A program made the position numbers and the translations under genes. The notes beneath the pieces are model-generated. The model did not search any database. It was given only the letters and a program-made list of their open reading frames with translations, and had not been told where the DNA came from. Positions 36,101-49,900 of a stretch of 64,000 nucleotides of DNA are shown piece after piece. Each line of letters begins with the position of its first letter. Position 1 is the first letter of the stretch. Source of the stretch: Ramazzottius varieornatus (lineage: Eukaryota > Tardigrada > Eutardigrada > Parachela > Ramazzottiidae); the NCBI GenBank assembly GCA_001949185.1, contig BDGG01000005.1, positions 2,345,249-2,409,248 of the forward strand, written 5' to 3'.

Positions 36101-36254
36101 ACTTCTGTCGACAAGGCCTCGAATGAACTTCAATATGGCCATTCGACCCATTAACATTAGGCAGATGTCTTGGACCAGCGGCCATTCTCGGTCAAACGAT
36201 CATAGACGTGGCCATAAAGTAAACGCCAAACTTAAGCAAGGAAAGCCAAGGTGA
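33105..36254 (+). CDS. CABLES: CABLES homologue (CDK5/ABL1 enzyme substrate, cyclin-box protein)
   Basis: CABLES proteins link cyclin-dependent kinases to tyrosine kinases and carry a divergent cyclin box. Exons: 33105-33691, 33876-about 34210, about 34302-34395, 34571-35294, 35382-35528, 35671-35841 and 35919-36254. The N-terminal motif LGNISLDG is typical. A Ser-rich middle follows, then ENLLGIKLSSDPEDELSYE and RPGVLEDPEWE. The cyclin-like end has FPQIQLTFSKFKSIKRDM, SYVYYEKLVLKGFVNK, NRKILAGVCVSLAAKM and ELHAFEFAATVALGFNLHVP. Intron 1 must use a GC-AG donor (GCAAGT at 33692) to stay in frame. The junction at 34.2-34.3 kb does not join in phase with the obvious sites, so that part is provisional. 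A 60-residue C-terminal extension follows the cyclin box. Confidence 0.85.
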
Positions 36255-36779
36255 TTCCAGTTTTTTAAGGAAGAGTCTGAAGTCCTACTCCGAATAGTTC
36301 GGCCATAAGCGGCTCATTTTTCACTGACGTTCTCACTGACAACGTACATCTGTAAGGCCCTTTCATAGAAAGAAAACAGAATCAATGAAAAACAGCATCA
36401 CATTAAGGCATCAAAATTTTAAATTTTACGGACTCCGTTGCACTGTTGTGCGACTGGGCCTTGCCGTCATACTGCAAACGAAACCTGGTAATCTGTTCAG
36501 ACTTCTGCATTACTTCATGGCCCTGCGAACCCGCAGTAACTCGTTCTATTCGTTCTTGGCGAAAGTACTAAACTAACATCCGATCTGAGACTTTCCGAGA
36601 ATCTGGCTCAAGCAGATGCCTAAAGTAAAAGACGAAGTTGCTCGTTAACAGTTCTGCCGACCGTAGAAATCGCCATAAGAGAGAACAAACTTGCCAACCT
36701 CAGATTTGAAAGATCAGCAGAGTGGAAACACAAAAGTCGGAAACGAAATCATCTGCAGCGTAACTAAGTTCTCCAGTCT
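36255..36779. other. Intergenic region between convergent CABLES and RPAC2
   Basis: 525 bp, shared 3' ends. No gene or repeat seen. Confidence 0.5.
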
Positions 36780-37533
36780 TCAGCCTTGGACTGATTCCCC
36801 AAACGTCGTCAGGTCTTCGTCGTCCAGAGTCATTCCATGTTCCATCTTGTAATTGACGACGCCATCGGAGAACTTCTTGCCAACTGTACCGAAAATGTCC
36901 ATAAGGACGCGGAATCCATCACGCATCACTTCTTGGCATGCAAAACCTTCTTTCACTCGGAGCATAAAAGCCACTTTCCTTTCCGAAGGATGTGGTATTG
37001 TGTAACCTATAAGAGCAAGAGATTCGTAACCGGGATGATACACAGGACCTGAGATCACTGAAAGCATAAACAAGCTGGATAGACAACAGAGTATTCGAAG
37101 CCTTCCTGGAGGAAATCATGGATACCGAGGGAAGACAACCGACGCACACGTAACTCGCGCATATGTTCTTAAAACTTCCCATATGATCTATGGGTCGCGA
37201 TAACGTCATGCGCCATTATGCAAAAAAGAGGCTTGACACTACACTACTTTTCTCACCCACGTGAAGAACGCCAGGATGTCGGTTCAACACCTCGCGCAGT
37301 GGATTACAAATCGTATGATCTTCGTTCATCAAGTTGAACGTAACTTCGTGTGGTCCTTTTCCGTGTCCTCCTTTTTCCTCGGAAATGTAAAGCGACGGAA
37401 TATACAGAGGATGGAAGCTTTGCCGAAGCTCCATCATACGGCTATCTCGCACCGGGTCCTTGGATACTCCTCCAACGTAACTGACTCCCTCCTCCATCTT
37501 GACATGGCCTGGCTTTTCCTCGTGTGTGTCCAT
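36780..37533 (-). CDS. POLR1D: RNA polymerase I/III subunit RPAC2 (AC19)
   Basis: Subunit shared by RNA polymerases I and III, pairing with RPAC1 like the alpha dimer of bacterial polymerase. Two exons, 37257-37533 and 36780-37006, give 167 residues (vertebrate about 133). The core motif is split by the intron: NEDHTICNPLREVLNRHPGV ends exon 1 and GYTIPHPSERKVAFMLRV begins exon 2. The rest of the L-type dimerisation domain follows (GFRVLMDIFGTVGKKF). The N-terminus is about 30 residues longer than usual. The gene is divergent from LGN/Pins. Confidence 0.92.
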
Positions 37534-38003
37534 TTCTTGAAGGGCAAGATCTGTCCGTAATCGGCATTAACACGAACATCAGCACGGCATCATTAACACG
37601 GCATCAGCAAGAAACGAGAGTTCGGCTAGAATTCGAAGTAACTCAAGAAAGCTGACGATTGAGAAACCAGAGAGACGCATTCATAATTTCCATAATTTGA
37701 TGCAATCAAATTCGGCAGGCTTGATTGCTCAGGGCAGAGCAACGAAGGTGACGGACGGAAGGTCCGCAGATGCGTTGTATTGACCACATTACTTCAGCAG
37801 TTCAGCTGAACCGTTGTCGCCGTATAACTTGCTCTGATTGGTTGTACAGGGTTGACTAGCGAGATGGACCAGGTTGATTGACTTGTTGCATTTGATTAGT
37901 GTCAACACTGCGTGTGGATTTTTTCTTCCAGCCGAATCCAGCGTTTATTTTCTTCCCCTCCCCATTTCTGGATCTCGGCAAATACTGCATAAGCAGTCAT
38001 TTA
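37534..38003. promoter_or_regulatory. Divergent intergenic region RPAC2 / LGN
   Basis: 470 bp between two outward-facing start codons, so both promoters lie here. No recognisable core element. A 3' splice-like ctgcataagcag just before the LGN ATG might mean that LGN has a non-coding first exon. Confidence 0.45.
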
Positions 38004-40287
38004 ATGATGACAACATCGGGGGAAGACTGCTTGACTTATGCGTTGGAAGGAGAAGCATTATGCAGAGCTGGGGACTTCCGATCAGGAGCAGATTCCTTCC
38101 ATCGTGCTCTCCAAGTGGGAACGTCAGATGAAGCTGTCCTGAGCGCTATTTATATCCAGCTGGGAAATGCCTACTTCTACCTGGAGGATTACGACAACGC
38201 TCTGGAATATCATACCAAAGACATCCGAATTGCCCGCCAGCTGCACGACGAGAATGGTGAAGCCAAAGCCAGTGGGAACATCGCCATGACTCTGAAATGT
38301 CTTGGACAGTATGAAGAAGCTATTCAGTGTGGCTTACGGCAATTGGACATCTACCGTAAACTGAACGATGATAAAGTAGCCATCAGCCGAGCGTACTACA
38401 ATCTGGGGAATATATTCCTCGCTAAAGCCAAATCGGTAAGCTTTCTTAAGCCAGTGGGTTATGACGTCAAAATATACTATCTGCAGACTTTTGTGCTCGC
38501 AAAGCTTGCGCTTCTGTCTGTGACGTCACCCGTTGAAAGACCTAGCTGAACAGACGCGGCAAGATCGTTTTCGCACTTGGCGCACGCTTTCAGCTCACAA
38601 CACTGATAATGTGCGCCACTAGGGAAACGATCTCATCGAGTTTGATCCGCCGTCTCAGATGTTCGGAGCGCTGTTGTGGTGTTCGATTCATTGACTCCCC
38701 GGTGTATTCTAAGAACGGATTGGTGTGCTTTCAGAGTATTGGTGTGTCATCGGATGGCGAACTTCCTGAGCCAGCCAAAGAGGACCTGATCTCTGCTCTA
38801 GATTACTACAAGGAAAATTACACGATGGTGAAAGACTTCAAAGATTTGGCTGCACAAGGCCGAGTTTGTGGCAACCTCGGCAGTGTCTTTTACATGCTGG
38901 GCAATTTTCCTCAAGCGGTCATGTACCATCAGGAAAGGCTTCTGCTCGCTCGAGAATGCAAAGACATCCCTGCTGAACGTCGAGCATACACCAACCTAGG
39001 GAACTGTCACGTTTTCCTGGGTCAGTATCCCGTGGCCGAGCAATACTACCTGAAAGCTCTGGCGTTGGTCGACGCTACACGAGATCGCGCGCTGGAGGCC
39101 CAGGCTTGTTATAGTTTGGGTAACACCTACAGTCTCATGGCTGATCATACTAAAGCTATTGATTACTACGAACGCCATTTGGCTATTGCCAAAGAATTGC
39201 AGGATGCTGTGGGACAGGGACGAGCGTGCTGGTCGCTGGGTTCGGCCCATGCCGCTCTCGGTCAAACGGACGAGGCGATCAAGTACGCGGAGGAGCATTT
39301 GAGGATCTCGCATGAGATCGGGGATACCAGTGGGTGTTCTTCGGCGGAAGCCAACCTTCATGAATATTCATTCCAGAGAGAAGGAACACCTGGTATGATA
39401 ATTCCTCAAGTGGCACCACCCCTCGTTTAACGAGGGTTGCTTTCTCCAGTGGCGCGTATCTTCAGTTTTTTTTAGCCTGACGTGTGCGCGACTGGGGGAA
39501 ACAATCTCTCCAGTTTTTTTCCCAAGGTCTCAAGTTAGGATTCGCGCTGTGAGCAGCCCTAAAGCTTGGTGGTTCTTTTCCAGTTTCGCCCGAGGATATT
39601 ACGGCCCGTATTCGCCGAATCTCTATGGAGCAAATGGACCTGCTGAAGGTCACTCCAGACACCAAAGGTAAACGCCCAATGGCGTCCTTGCCAGAAGAGA
39701 ATCGCCAAGCGACACCAGCTCACGAACCCTCCGTATCTTCGCCATCGTCAGCTCAGCCTACCTTGCCGTCGAAGCCGCCACCTCGCCGTCATGAACCGGA
39801 AGAAGATTTCTTCGACATGATTAGTCGGTGTCAAAGTCAGAGACTGGACGATCAGCGCTGCGCGTTCGTGGCCAACAAAGAAAATCATCACCAGCACCAC
39901 CATCTACCTTACAGTAATGGTAGCGCCAAGAACGGGACTGTTACTGGTAACGTCAAGACTTTCGAAGACTTGATGGACATGATCGCTGGCGTGCAGAGTA
40001 AGCGGTTAGATGAGCAGCGCGCCGATCTACCGTCACCATCCATGCGCAGTGGTAGTGCCGCTAAGCGTAAGGTAGGAGGAAATGAGGACGAGGACCAATT
40101 CTTTGAAATACTGATGAAAGTCCAGGGTTCGCGAATGGGCGATCAACGGGCCACGTTGAGTTCCTCAAGCATCGTCAAAGCTCCGACGGTCCCCGAAGAA
40201 GACTTCGCTTCGCTCGTTCAGTCCAGACGACGAGCGGGCTCGGGTGTCGTTGGAAGCAAGGAAAGCCTGCAGTCCAAGAAACCCTAG
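38004..40287 (+). CDS. GPSM2: LGN/Pins (GPSM2) G-protein signalling modulator
   Basis: Adaptor that ties Gai-GDP at the cortex to NuMA/Mud and orients the mitotic spindle. Exons are 38004-38435, 38735-39392 and 39584-40287, giving 597 residues. The N-terminal two thirds are TPR repeats (LSAIYIQLGNAYFYLEDYDN, GEAKASGNIAMTLKCLGQYE, RAYTNLGNCHVFLGQYPVAE, EAQACYSLGNTYSLMADHTK, RACWSLGSAHAALGQTDEAI). The linker has RRISMEQMDLLKVTP. Three complete GoLoco motifs follow: EDFFDMISRCQSQRLDDQR, FEDLMDMIAGVQSKRLDEQR and FFEILMKVQGSRMGDQR. A fourth (PEEDFASLVQSRRRAGS) lacks the D-Q-R end and is probably dead. Both introns contain palindromic elements. Confidence 0.95.
38574..38622. mobile_element. Palindromic intronic element, copy 7
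   Basis: Degenerate left arm (gcacttggcgcacg) and right arm gtgcgccactag, preceded by ggcaagatcgtttt. LGN intron 1 (299 nt). Confidence 0.6.
39406..39495. mobile_element. Palindromic intronic elements, copies 8-9
   Basis: A half copy (ctcaagtggcaccac, about 39406-39420) followed by a degenerate full core at 39447-39495 (ccagtggcgcg to gtgcgcgactggg). Together they fill much of LGN intron 2 (191 nt). Confidence 0.55.
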
Positions 40288-40967
40288 AAAAATCCACTTT
40301 GTTCCTTTTCCAGAATCTTGCATAATCAATCGAGTATTTTAATCGAGGTTTTTAGGCTGACCATTGACTTGTATCTCCCCTCCATTCATGCCGCTGGAAC
40401 CTCATGTAATAATTCCTGTGTTTTTTTCCTGTTTTTATACTATGTATTCCGACCCACTCGTTTTTACATGACGTTCCTCTCGTATTTTTCAGAAGATTTA
40501 GCTGAAAGTAGTGTGCTTTTATGGTTGTAACTACGGGCAAAAATCAACATAACCCTTCATTGGAGTGAATACAAAATTACACAATTTAGCGTTGTTTGTT
40601 GATGAACTGGCACTTCTTGTGGAAGTCGTGGCCCAGATGGCAGGTACCGTGGCTGTGCGAACAAGATAGCCCTGTTCAACAAGGGACCCGTGCACCGAAC
40701 GCAGGATCTGTTCTCGACCGACAGAAGTCAAAGTTGTTAAAGCAGCTTGACCCTCCCGACTGGCCAATGCGGTGGACCAAGGATAAGAAATAATCGTTCT
40801 CATTTCCCTTTCCGAATCTCTTCTCTGTCGGCTGATAAAAGTAAAACAACAAGCTGCTTCTATCAGTTGACACAGAACAGAGATAAACTGGTAAAAAAAA
40901 TCATGAGTTCGAAAAGGGTCGACGAACACATTATGTACGGTAAAACGAAAACATGCTGGCACAGAAC
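40288..40967. other. Intergenic region between convergent LGN and MIB
   Basis: 680 bp of shared 3' flanks and UTRs. No gene or repeat recognised. Confidence 0.5.
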
Positions 40968-43900
40968 TCAATACAGTAAGATTCGCTTATCGACATTCTT
41001 CCGACAAATTGGGCATTCCGTTATGCGGTCGCCGCATAGTTGACATGTGCCATGACCACATAGGAAAGCCATGTTGCGCATACGATCCATACAGACGGGA
41101 CACATGGCCTGTTCTCGGATGTCCATCAGTTGCTGCTGCAACTTTACCACTTCCGGTTGGCCAGTAGCGTTGTTCATTACCTTGGCAGGTGGACTGTTGT
41201 TTGCGTTAGACGGCGGACTAGTTATCGCTACCGCTGTTGCTTCTTGTTCGGCCAACAGGCTTGGCAAAGGAGACGGTGGAGCTATAAATGTTCAGTTTAA
41301 AATATTTTGTCAGTTGAGGGGGATCGACAGATCACTTTCCGCAGTGGCGCACTACTTCAACGATATTGGCTGAGAGCATGCGCCACTTGAGAAAACGCTC
41401 CGGTCGAGTTCTTGTCTGCGGTGCTTTCGATTAATTTTTGCCTCTGACGAAGTACCTGAAGAGTTACAGCAAGCTGCGTAAGGTATCTGTCGGTCGATGG
41501 GTGTCCGACATTCCACGCACTTCTTCATGAGTCTTGCGCAGAAAGCGCAAGCGCACATGTGACCACACGGCTGGAACAGGACCGCTGCTTTCTTTTCCGA
41601 ACATACGACGCAGTCCTCGATCTTCGTTCGGCCCAAAACCGCTTCCTGAACATCCAAGAAGGTTTCATTTTTTTTATCAATCGCGACACAATTTCAAGTT
41701 GTGCATCGCCCATTTTCGACCAAGTACGATAAGTTCGGCTAAACGTACCTTGCATATGAGACATTTCTTGACACGAGGAGCGCAGTTCGAGCAAGTGACC
41801 ACATGGCCACACGGGGTGAAGAGCATGTCGCGAGCTTGGTCAGAGCAGACCATACAGTCCTTCGGGCAGTCGGAATCCAGCCGTAGGAAAGTACTGCTGG
41901 TCATGTTCCCACTACGAGTCAAAGCACAAATTAAACATAAAGTTACCAACGAAGTCATTCATAATTCCATGAAGGAAGGCTTCGTGTTTCCTTACGATTT
42001 CTCGGCCTGACACTTCTTGAGCTGCTTGGCCAAGTCTTGATCCGGGCACAGGTCCATCGGGCTCTGGTTTTTCTTGTTCTTGATATGTAAATCGGCTCCG
42101 TGAGACACGAGGAACTTGGCCATGGATGCACTGCTCTTGTGGTCTGCTGCTTGACTAGCGAGTCCCATAAACAACTGCACAAAAGGATATTCGTGAGGTC
42201 GGCCCACCAGACGTACAAGATAGTTATCTCAGGTGGCGCACAATTCCATTGTTATTGGCTGAAAGTATGCGCCACTTGAGACAGAAACCATGCACGTTTC
42301 GTTTTCCAACCTCTGAGTTTAAATCTACCAGGAACGTCAGGTGAAGAGAGCTTTCCTACCTTCCCGACGTCTTGAAGGTCCTGTAGTCTTCGTATCTGCG
42401 ACAGGGTATGGCTGCGAAGAGCTTCGTGCAGTGGAGTGTCGCCATCCTTGTCTTGCAGGTTGACGTCGCAACCTTCTTTAATCAGCATCTAGAACAGAAA
42501 ACAAAAAATTTTACAGAAGAATATCCAGTTACAGCAGTGGGTACACGGACACGCACCCGAACAACGTGAGCGTGCTGTCTTTCGACAGCCAGATGTAGCG
42601 GTGTCTGTTTGTTTACGTTGAGAAGATTCATATTGGCGTGGGCTTGCTTGACCAGGAGCTCGGCCACTTCCAGGTGGTTGTTTAAAGCGGCCAGATGCAA
42701 TGCAGTGTACCCGTCGTCTTTTTGTTCATCCACCAACCAGGGTCGGTTCAACTTGCTCAAAAGAATTTTCATTGCACTAAAAATACCAAAAGATGGTCAA
42801 TCAGGAACCAATTCGCTCATGAACTACTCGCAGCCAAAATCACACGACCGTTTTCTGGCCTTTAGAATCAAGTGGACCATGGCAACAGAAATCAGGGAAG
42901 TTCCCGAAACCAAAAACACTACGGAACCCTTAGTTTCTACCTCGACAGACCATACCGTGCTTTGAATGGTGGATATTACCGCTAAAACCTTCAATTTAGT
43001 TTTCGTGGTTTATTGATATGCCAGTTTTTAAACTTGGGTGGATAAGAATCGAACGACGTTTTTCTTGCGTAACGAAGAGGTTTAGAGGGTTAAATGGAAT
43101 AGTAATGTCTGTTCGGTTTAGTCGCGCCTCGTTAGATTCGGCATAAAAAGGCAAAATTGTTCAACTGCTAGCAAATATCATTCTGGTCAAACATGGTCGA
43201 ATCATCTCATCAGTCACTCACCACAGCTTTTTCGAGTTCACTTTGACCGTTAAATGGGGTTTTCTCATCGGGTTTATTTTGTTTACGACCCAAGTTGAGC
43301 TCCAGTTCATCAGACGAACTCAACGTATATAGGATCGGGTCGAGGTTCCCAGCAGAAACCTTCAATGCACTGTATCCTCTCACCACAAAAGTTCTTGGGA
43401 CCTGCAGAGTTCGAACTCGGCACCCGACGAACGCATGTAAGTCACCTGGGGAAAGTACCATAAGAGACAGATTCTGGCGATAACTCGGTAAAAAGTCTAA
43501 CACGGTCCGTTTTTCTTCGGCCATCTACTGACAGCATCGGTGGAATGACCTAATAACTTAGTCAGTCACATGGTCCCCGTAACGGGAAGAACCCTCAGTG
43601 TAACCTGCTTAAAATACAGCACTGTTCTCTTCCTCAAAGTGCGTCTCGTCGAGGCATCCGCACGCCACTTTGCCGACGTGCCCTGAGAAACTCTGAAGAG
43701 AAAGAAAAGTGAAAATCAAGCTTCTGGAATTTGTGATCATTTTAGTGCCGAGACAGACTGCAGTGTACTTTGAAGCGGCAAACGACCACATGCGGGGGTA
43801 GTTAAAGGTTATCAGCTGCATCGAACCGGCAAATGCGCAACGGCTTACGCTGCATGTGCCATCGCATCCTTCCTTCATTCGCAACAGACGCCATCTGATT

Positions 43901-46900
43901 TTTACTACCCTTGTTCAAAGTTCACTCTGACCGATCGACCATCATCATCGGCACTCTTCAAGCTCGCAAACCAAAGCCGACAGACTACGTGATTTTGATA
44001 CAGATGTGGGTCATAACCAGGAACCCAGATGTCACGGACTTGGTCCACGCTTTCAACTGTTAGAGCACGTTTTGTCATATCACCATACCAGGCTGAAACC
44101 ATGGTAAAATGCCTTATGTTTGACCGGGAGTTCAAAGAATCATTTCTCGTGCTCTTTATCGGGCATCACCGTGGTACAATTTTTACGCACTTTTTACACC
44201 ATATTTACAGTTGGTCTGCGGTAGAAGAAGCATCGTGCTTGACACAAGCACCACGCCGCAACGTCTGACTGACTTTTGTCAACAAACGCTCACCGACAGA
44301 GCCCGAGAGAAACCGACCTGCTTTCTTCCTCGTTCTCTGTCCTAACTGACGCATTTCGTAACGTTCACCATAATCGAAGAAGTTTACCGCTGATCTCTGA
44401 TGGACCTTCTATTCGGCTTCTGTCTGTGAAATAAACGGAGAGTCCTGAAACCCAATTCGACCACAGTTGTCTCCCATATGGCGCATTTTCTCGGTGATGT
44501 TGCCTGGGAGTGTGCGCCGGATGGGAAAGGATCTGGTCGGGTCTGTTTTCCCATGCAGCCCAGGCTTTCAGTAAACTTGACTGGCATTGTGCGTCACTTG
44601 GGAAAAGATCTGGTCGAGTTGGTTTGCCGCTCTCACTTCTTGGAAATTGATTATATCGTGAGGATGTTTTCGGGGATACATGAAATATTTCCATGCGGAG
44701 TGTTTCTCGTCAGTCGGCGCTGCCACGGTTCATTCACAACAGCCTCTGTCCGTTCCATCATATGCTCCGATCAATCTCTCTTCATCTTCAAGAAATCAAG
44801 ATCACTCCTTGAGCATGGACTGCCAAAGCCTGTTGCTTCCCTCGCTCTGCATACTCGTCCACTGTGCATGCGATTGCAACTTGGCTGTCTGTAATGGGAA
44901 ATAACAAGCGCCGGACCCTCGTCAAGTTTCCTTTCCGGCTTAAGTCTATTTCTGGACATCACTTTGCAACTGTACATGCCAGTCCGGCTGTCTCTACTCT
45001 GTATCCTCAGCCTTGGACGGACGGATGGAGATGCTAGTCTGGTGTGAAGGATGGATGGTTGTCAGAAGCGGATGGCTGCCGTCCAACCGACCACGCGTGA
45101 CACAAACAGCGGCGACCCCAAGATCCCGGCGACCAATTCCTGACACCGGAGAAACAGCAAAATGGGCAAAACGAAAAGTGCCGAGTTTTTTCACAGTAGT
45201 ACTCAGGAAGTCGCACTGAAGTACCCAGGTAAACTGACCTTCCTGTCAATCGGGTAGTATAAATTTCTTGGAAACTTGCAGCAGAACCGTTTGCATTTTG
45301 AAATTGTCGGTAAAAAAAGGAGAAAAGATTTTTCTAATTGTCTACGGTATTTCGTGAAGAAACTGTAGGGCTTCATTCACTCCGGTCGTGGTAATTGATG
45401 AAGCACAGGTCTGCATTTGGGACACGGCGCGAATGGTCTGCACCAAATCACTATGTCGAGTGGCGCACCTTCACAGTGTTCTTAGCTGTGAGTGTGCGCC
45501 ATATAAGTGATCTGGTTTACTTCTGCATCCAAAGCCGTTCGAAATTTCGGTTGCGAAACACCATGAAAAGTCAAAAGCTTTTGATTTTGAAAGTTCTTGA
45601 TAACTTTTTGGAATTCACTGACACCATACAACAGTAAAAAAACACAGAGTGCCCTGTTTAATTACAGTTCCGATCACCATTCGACCTCGCAAGCTCATCT
45701 CAAATTTCACCTCTTTGTCGTCCTGGTCGCACTGAGTGCCCATCGACCTGTCTATCTATCTACAGTATATTTGGGATGTGCAAGAGGCAATCTCATCTTC
45801 ATCACAGAGTCTCTGCTATGCCTGTTGCTCATTTCTCTCAACTCTAACCTCACCGTCCCAGCTTGCAGTCAGCCTCTATGCTTCATCTTCCACTCCATCA
45901 AGTTACAGTTCAGAGCTCGGCCGGAGAACGCCAAGAGTCCAGATATAAATAGCCTCCTTCGCTCTCCTCCACCAAGACCAAACACTGCTCTACGAGGCCA
46001 TCCAGTCCAGCTCCAAGTCTGTCGCCGCCAACCGTCAACCAAAATCGCCTGACGTCGGCATATGTTGGCCATATTTGGTCGGCCATGCCAATTTACCCAT
46101 ACATATGCCAGACTAAGGTTAGCACGTACTTTTCGGTACTCTCTCCTTCCAGCCATCTTCCTACTCTTCTTCATATAAGACCGCAACGCATCCTCGACAC
46201 CAGGCCGGACGTGCTATGTTTCGCCTTGACGTCTCGCTGTCTCCTCAGACGACCATGTTCAGTTTCATCGCACACAGCTCCCGATTCCGCTCTCTTCTTA
46301 AGCTTCATCGTCAATGGTCATTTCAGCTTATCGACTTTTCAGTTGCTCGTTTCCTCTGACCCTATCTGGTGCTACTGTCGTCTTCCGCAAGATCACCGGC
46401 GGCCTTTTTCGCCTCCTCCAGTTCCTCAGTGGACTCAACTGACCTTTCCGGGACTTTAACGTGGAGAATATCCCTTGCTCATTGCTTGGTACCTGACGAG
46501 GAACCTTAGCTTTCGTCCCAGTGGTTGACCAAGCTCCGTGCTTCATTATTATTCCATAGAGCATCATCAAATGCTATGGAATGTAAAGAAGTATGGAGCG
46601 AGCTTACCACTTCACTTCACGACGCCGGCACAGTCCACGCCAACGGAGAACTCTCACGAGCTACTGTACAACGTCCAGGGTCAGAAATATTTCATGCAAC
46701 AGCTCGCATCCTTTTGGAATGAAGGTGCACTGAAAGACGCACTTGGCGGGTGCAATTGTCTTTAGACAAGTCCCGCGAGGTGCGTTTTTTAGGTACCGTA
46801 GCATTAAGGTATTGCTGGTTATCCATCGTCAAAGAGCCTAATGACCGCGATAAGTTCGTATTACTGTTCGAAGGAATCCATCTTATCGGCATAACGACCT

Positions 46901-49900
46901 CATTAAACCAATCTCTAGCGGCATTATTTTTCCACCTCGTTAATTCTTTCCGTCTCTCACTTTCTCGAGTTTCCTTTCCAACTCAAATACTGTCTCAATT
47001 AAAACCACCGAGAAATGATCTTCGGCACGAACCAACTCCCGAAAAGAGACATCGTCTCGGTTGTTTCGGACCAACGCTGGCTTGCGGTTGGATAGGTGTA
47101 ACCCACAGCTCAAACGAGGGCGACTAACTCTGACAAAGGCAGACGCTGCCCGACCATTTCTTCGCGACAGGCGATACCTCGAGAGTTTTACCCATACTGC
47201 TCACGTTGGTCACCAGCGAAGATGCAGCTTGACGCTAGGAAAACAATCCGTCATCAAGTGGCTTCATCCCTTCTAGCAGCCAAAATAGCTCGACTGCTGG
47301 TGATGTACACTTTCCTTCGAGTACAGCGGACAGCTCGACCCATATCAACTTCTGAAAATATCTTCCTGCTGAGCAAAGCTTCTCCGAGACTTGGTAAGAT
47401 GTTTCCTCTGTAAACTGACTCCCCCAGCCATTTTACCGGCTTGCCTTGCGGATACTGTAGTCTGTTCCATCCAAGAGCAAGATGGGACGTGGGCAGATGA
47501 ACTCAGCCAGACCGTTTTGCCCAGTGGCGCACACTTTCGGCTAACAACAACGTGAGCGCGCGCCACTTGGGTCAGCGATCTGGCTCAAATGTCCCAAGTG
47601 GCGCATCTTCACATTGCGCTACTTGGATAAACGATCTAGTTGCATTCGCCCAGGTCCGACTAAGCGTACGAGTGGCGCCATCTATCGTTGACAACTCGCG
47701 CATGAAGGAAATGCGAAGACCTTGACCAAGCTTTAGCGAACCGCCGCTCCGCAAGTCGCCAGCTACTTGGTTCTCTCTTCGGCGCTATACAGAGTTAACT
47801 TTATGAGAGAGGAGTCCATATGAGCCGGTAGCGGAAATCGATCTGGGCAATACGATCGCTGTTCCTGACGAGGAAGCAGTCTCTCGAGAAAGGAGAAAGG
47901 CCAGAGGAAGACCCGGATCGACTCGAGTACATCCAAGGCTTTCTGAAAATCTGTCTGGCGTACCAGATATTCTATCATCCAGCATGCTTCCAGCTTTTCC
48001 TTGTCCGCAGACGCTGAACGAGGAGCGCCCTCCAGGTTCTAGCTATAATCCTTCAGTTCCATCTTCCAGAGGTTTCTTCTGATTCCAATCGTTTCCAAAT
48101 CACGGCTAATACTGCTGTGGTTTTCAGTTTATTTTTCCGCTTATCGGATTCTGCTGAAGTATTATCGGGTTCATGTTTATGTCATTTTGTTGTTTGGCGT
48201 GGGCAGCGAACTAATTTCTAGTGCCTTACTTCTGGAGCCAAGTTCGCAATGCAACAGCAAAAAAAGTAATCATTACCGACACACCTGCTGTGTGGTCCAG
48301 ATCATGAAAAAGTCAACTGCTGTTCCGCAGAGAATTCTGATATCATCTGGAGCAAAACCACAACCTTCAACGAGCATAAAGTAAGTGAGACGCAATCGAG
48401 TTAGTGCAACCTCAAAGATCGCCAAATGACTCGAACGAACCATAAGAAACGATCGAACCTTCCCCTATCATCTTATAAAGCCTAGCTCTTAAGCCTCAAA
48501 GACCTATACCCGCACATGGGCAACGAGGTTCCTCCTTGTTTGTTGTCTCCCTTTTCAACAAGTTAGACTATTTATCGATTACTCTAATCAGCGTGACCAA
48601 TGCCATTATTCAAATTATTCACGCGATTCCAAGTTCTGTAGCAGCACTTTCAATGTCAACAATCCACAAGGTTATCGAGCGGATGCGCGACCGAAAAATC
48701 AGTGAAAGGCGCGAAAGCTGGCGCTCGTGGCAGAAGCTACAGTCGGCTTCTTTCCATACTTTCGAAAGAAGCTTGTGAGCATTTCTCCCCTGGTATTCGG
48801 AGGGAAACATCTTTCCAGTATCTTTCCGAGTCAGCATTCTTCACCTCTGAAACTCTAATCAAAAAGTGCGGAAACCGGACACAAACCCTCTGCATCTCTG
48901 CCGTCATCCGACCACAGGACTTGATTTAAAGAAAACGAAAACAGCGTGGCACCACATTCCGGCCGACGCCTGCCAGATCTAGATGGCTACAGCTAAGCGA
49001 AGCCATTTTAGCAGGGATTGCTTTCCAGTAGCTTCAAGAAGCGGCGAACGAGCCAGGTAATCCCCCTAGAATGGTTTAGAGCACAAGACAAGAGCGACAA
49101 TCAAACGGAAGCCAGCCACATCAATCACATGCACAACTCGCAGTGCCATCAACATTTTCAAAAGTGCAGCGTATCGGTCAGACGACCATCTCAACACCCA
49201 ACAGGATGCTAAAAAGCCACGTTCGCACAACATCCAGTCAGAGCAGGCTTTCGAAGCTACACGTGACTGTAACGAGCGCCGAAATCGTCAAGCGCGTCTT
49301 CAAGGGCGTAAAAAAAAAGGAAGACCCAAACCCGATCCTCGTGCTGGCAGCGATACAGCCGACAATGACGCACTGCATCAATCCGCAGTCTCTTATGAAG
49401 CGCGACAGCCCGTAACAGCCTTGGCTCCCGAAAGGCCGACAGTACGCGTGTCTTGTTGCGTTCCTCGGGTTCTCCGCATACTGAAGTCAGTCGTACACTG
49501 AGCAAGGCCTTCTTTCGGCGTACCGCAGCCTTCGCGGTTCCCTGCGTCGCTTGCCAACACAGAAGCCTTGTACCCATCCACCGCCGCGCACGAAATATTT
49601 AGACGACAGTCCTTGGCACATTACGTAACGTCAATACTGCCGCAGTACTTCAAGAACGTTTACAGTTGGAGAGTTAGAAGACTGATCGATAAATGTGATA
49701 TTTATCTGTAACAGGTCTAGCTGCCTTCGAACCCTCGCTTCGCCTTCAACACACGCGCCAGACGACTTTGGGTTCGAAACTCAGCAGACATTTCCTCAAC
49801 AGAGCCTACAGCGTCACAACCCGCATAGTCCCCTTATTATTTTCTTCCTTCCCCCGTTCCTTCTCATCTTCTTCCATCCAACCAAGCTCTTGCTGTTCAG

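Noticed and set aside
45597-46052. 151-codon ORF inside the large MIB intron
   Set aside because: Low-complexity Ser/Leu/Pro translation of C/T-rich DNA with no recognisable domain or splice context.
49700-49800. ggttcgaa-type motifs suggestive of a tRNA B box
   Set aside because: No A box at the right distance and no acceptor-stem pair could be found.
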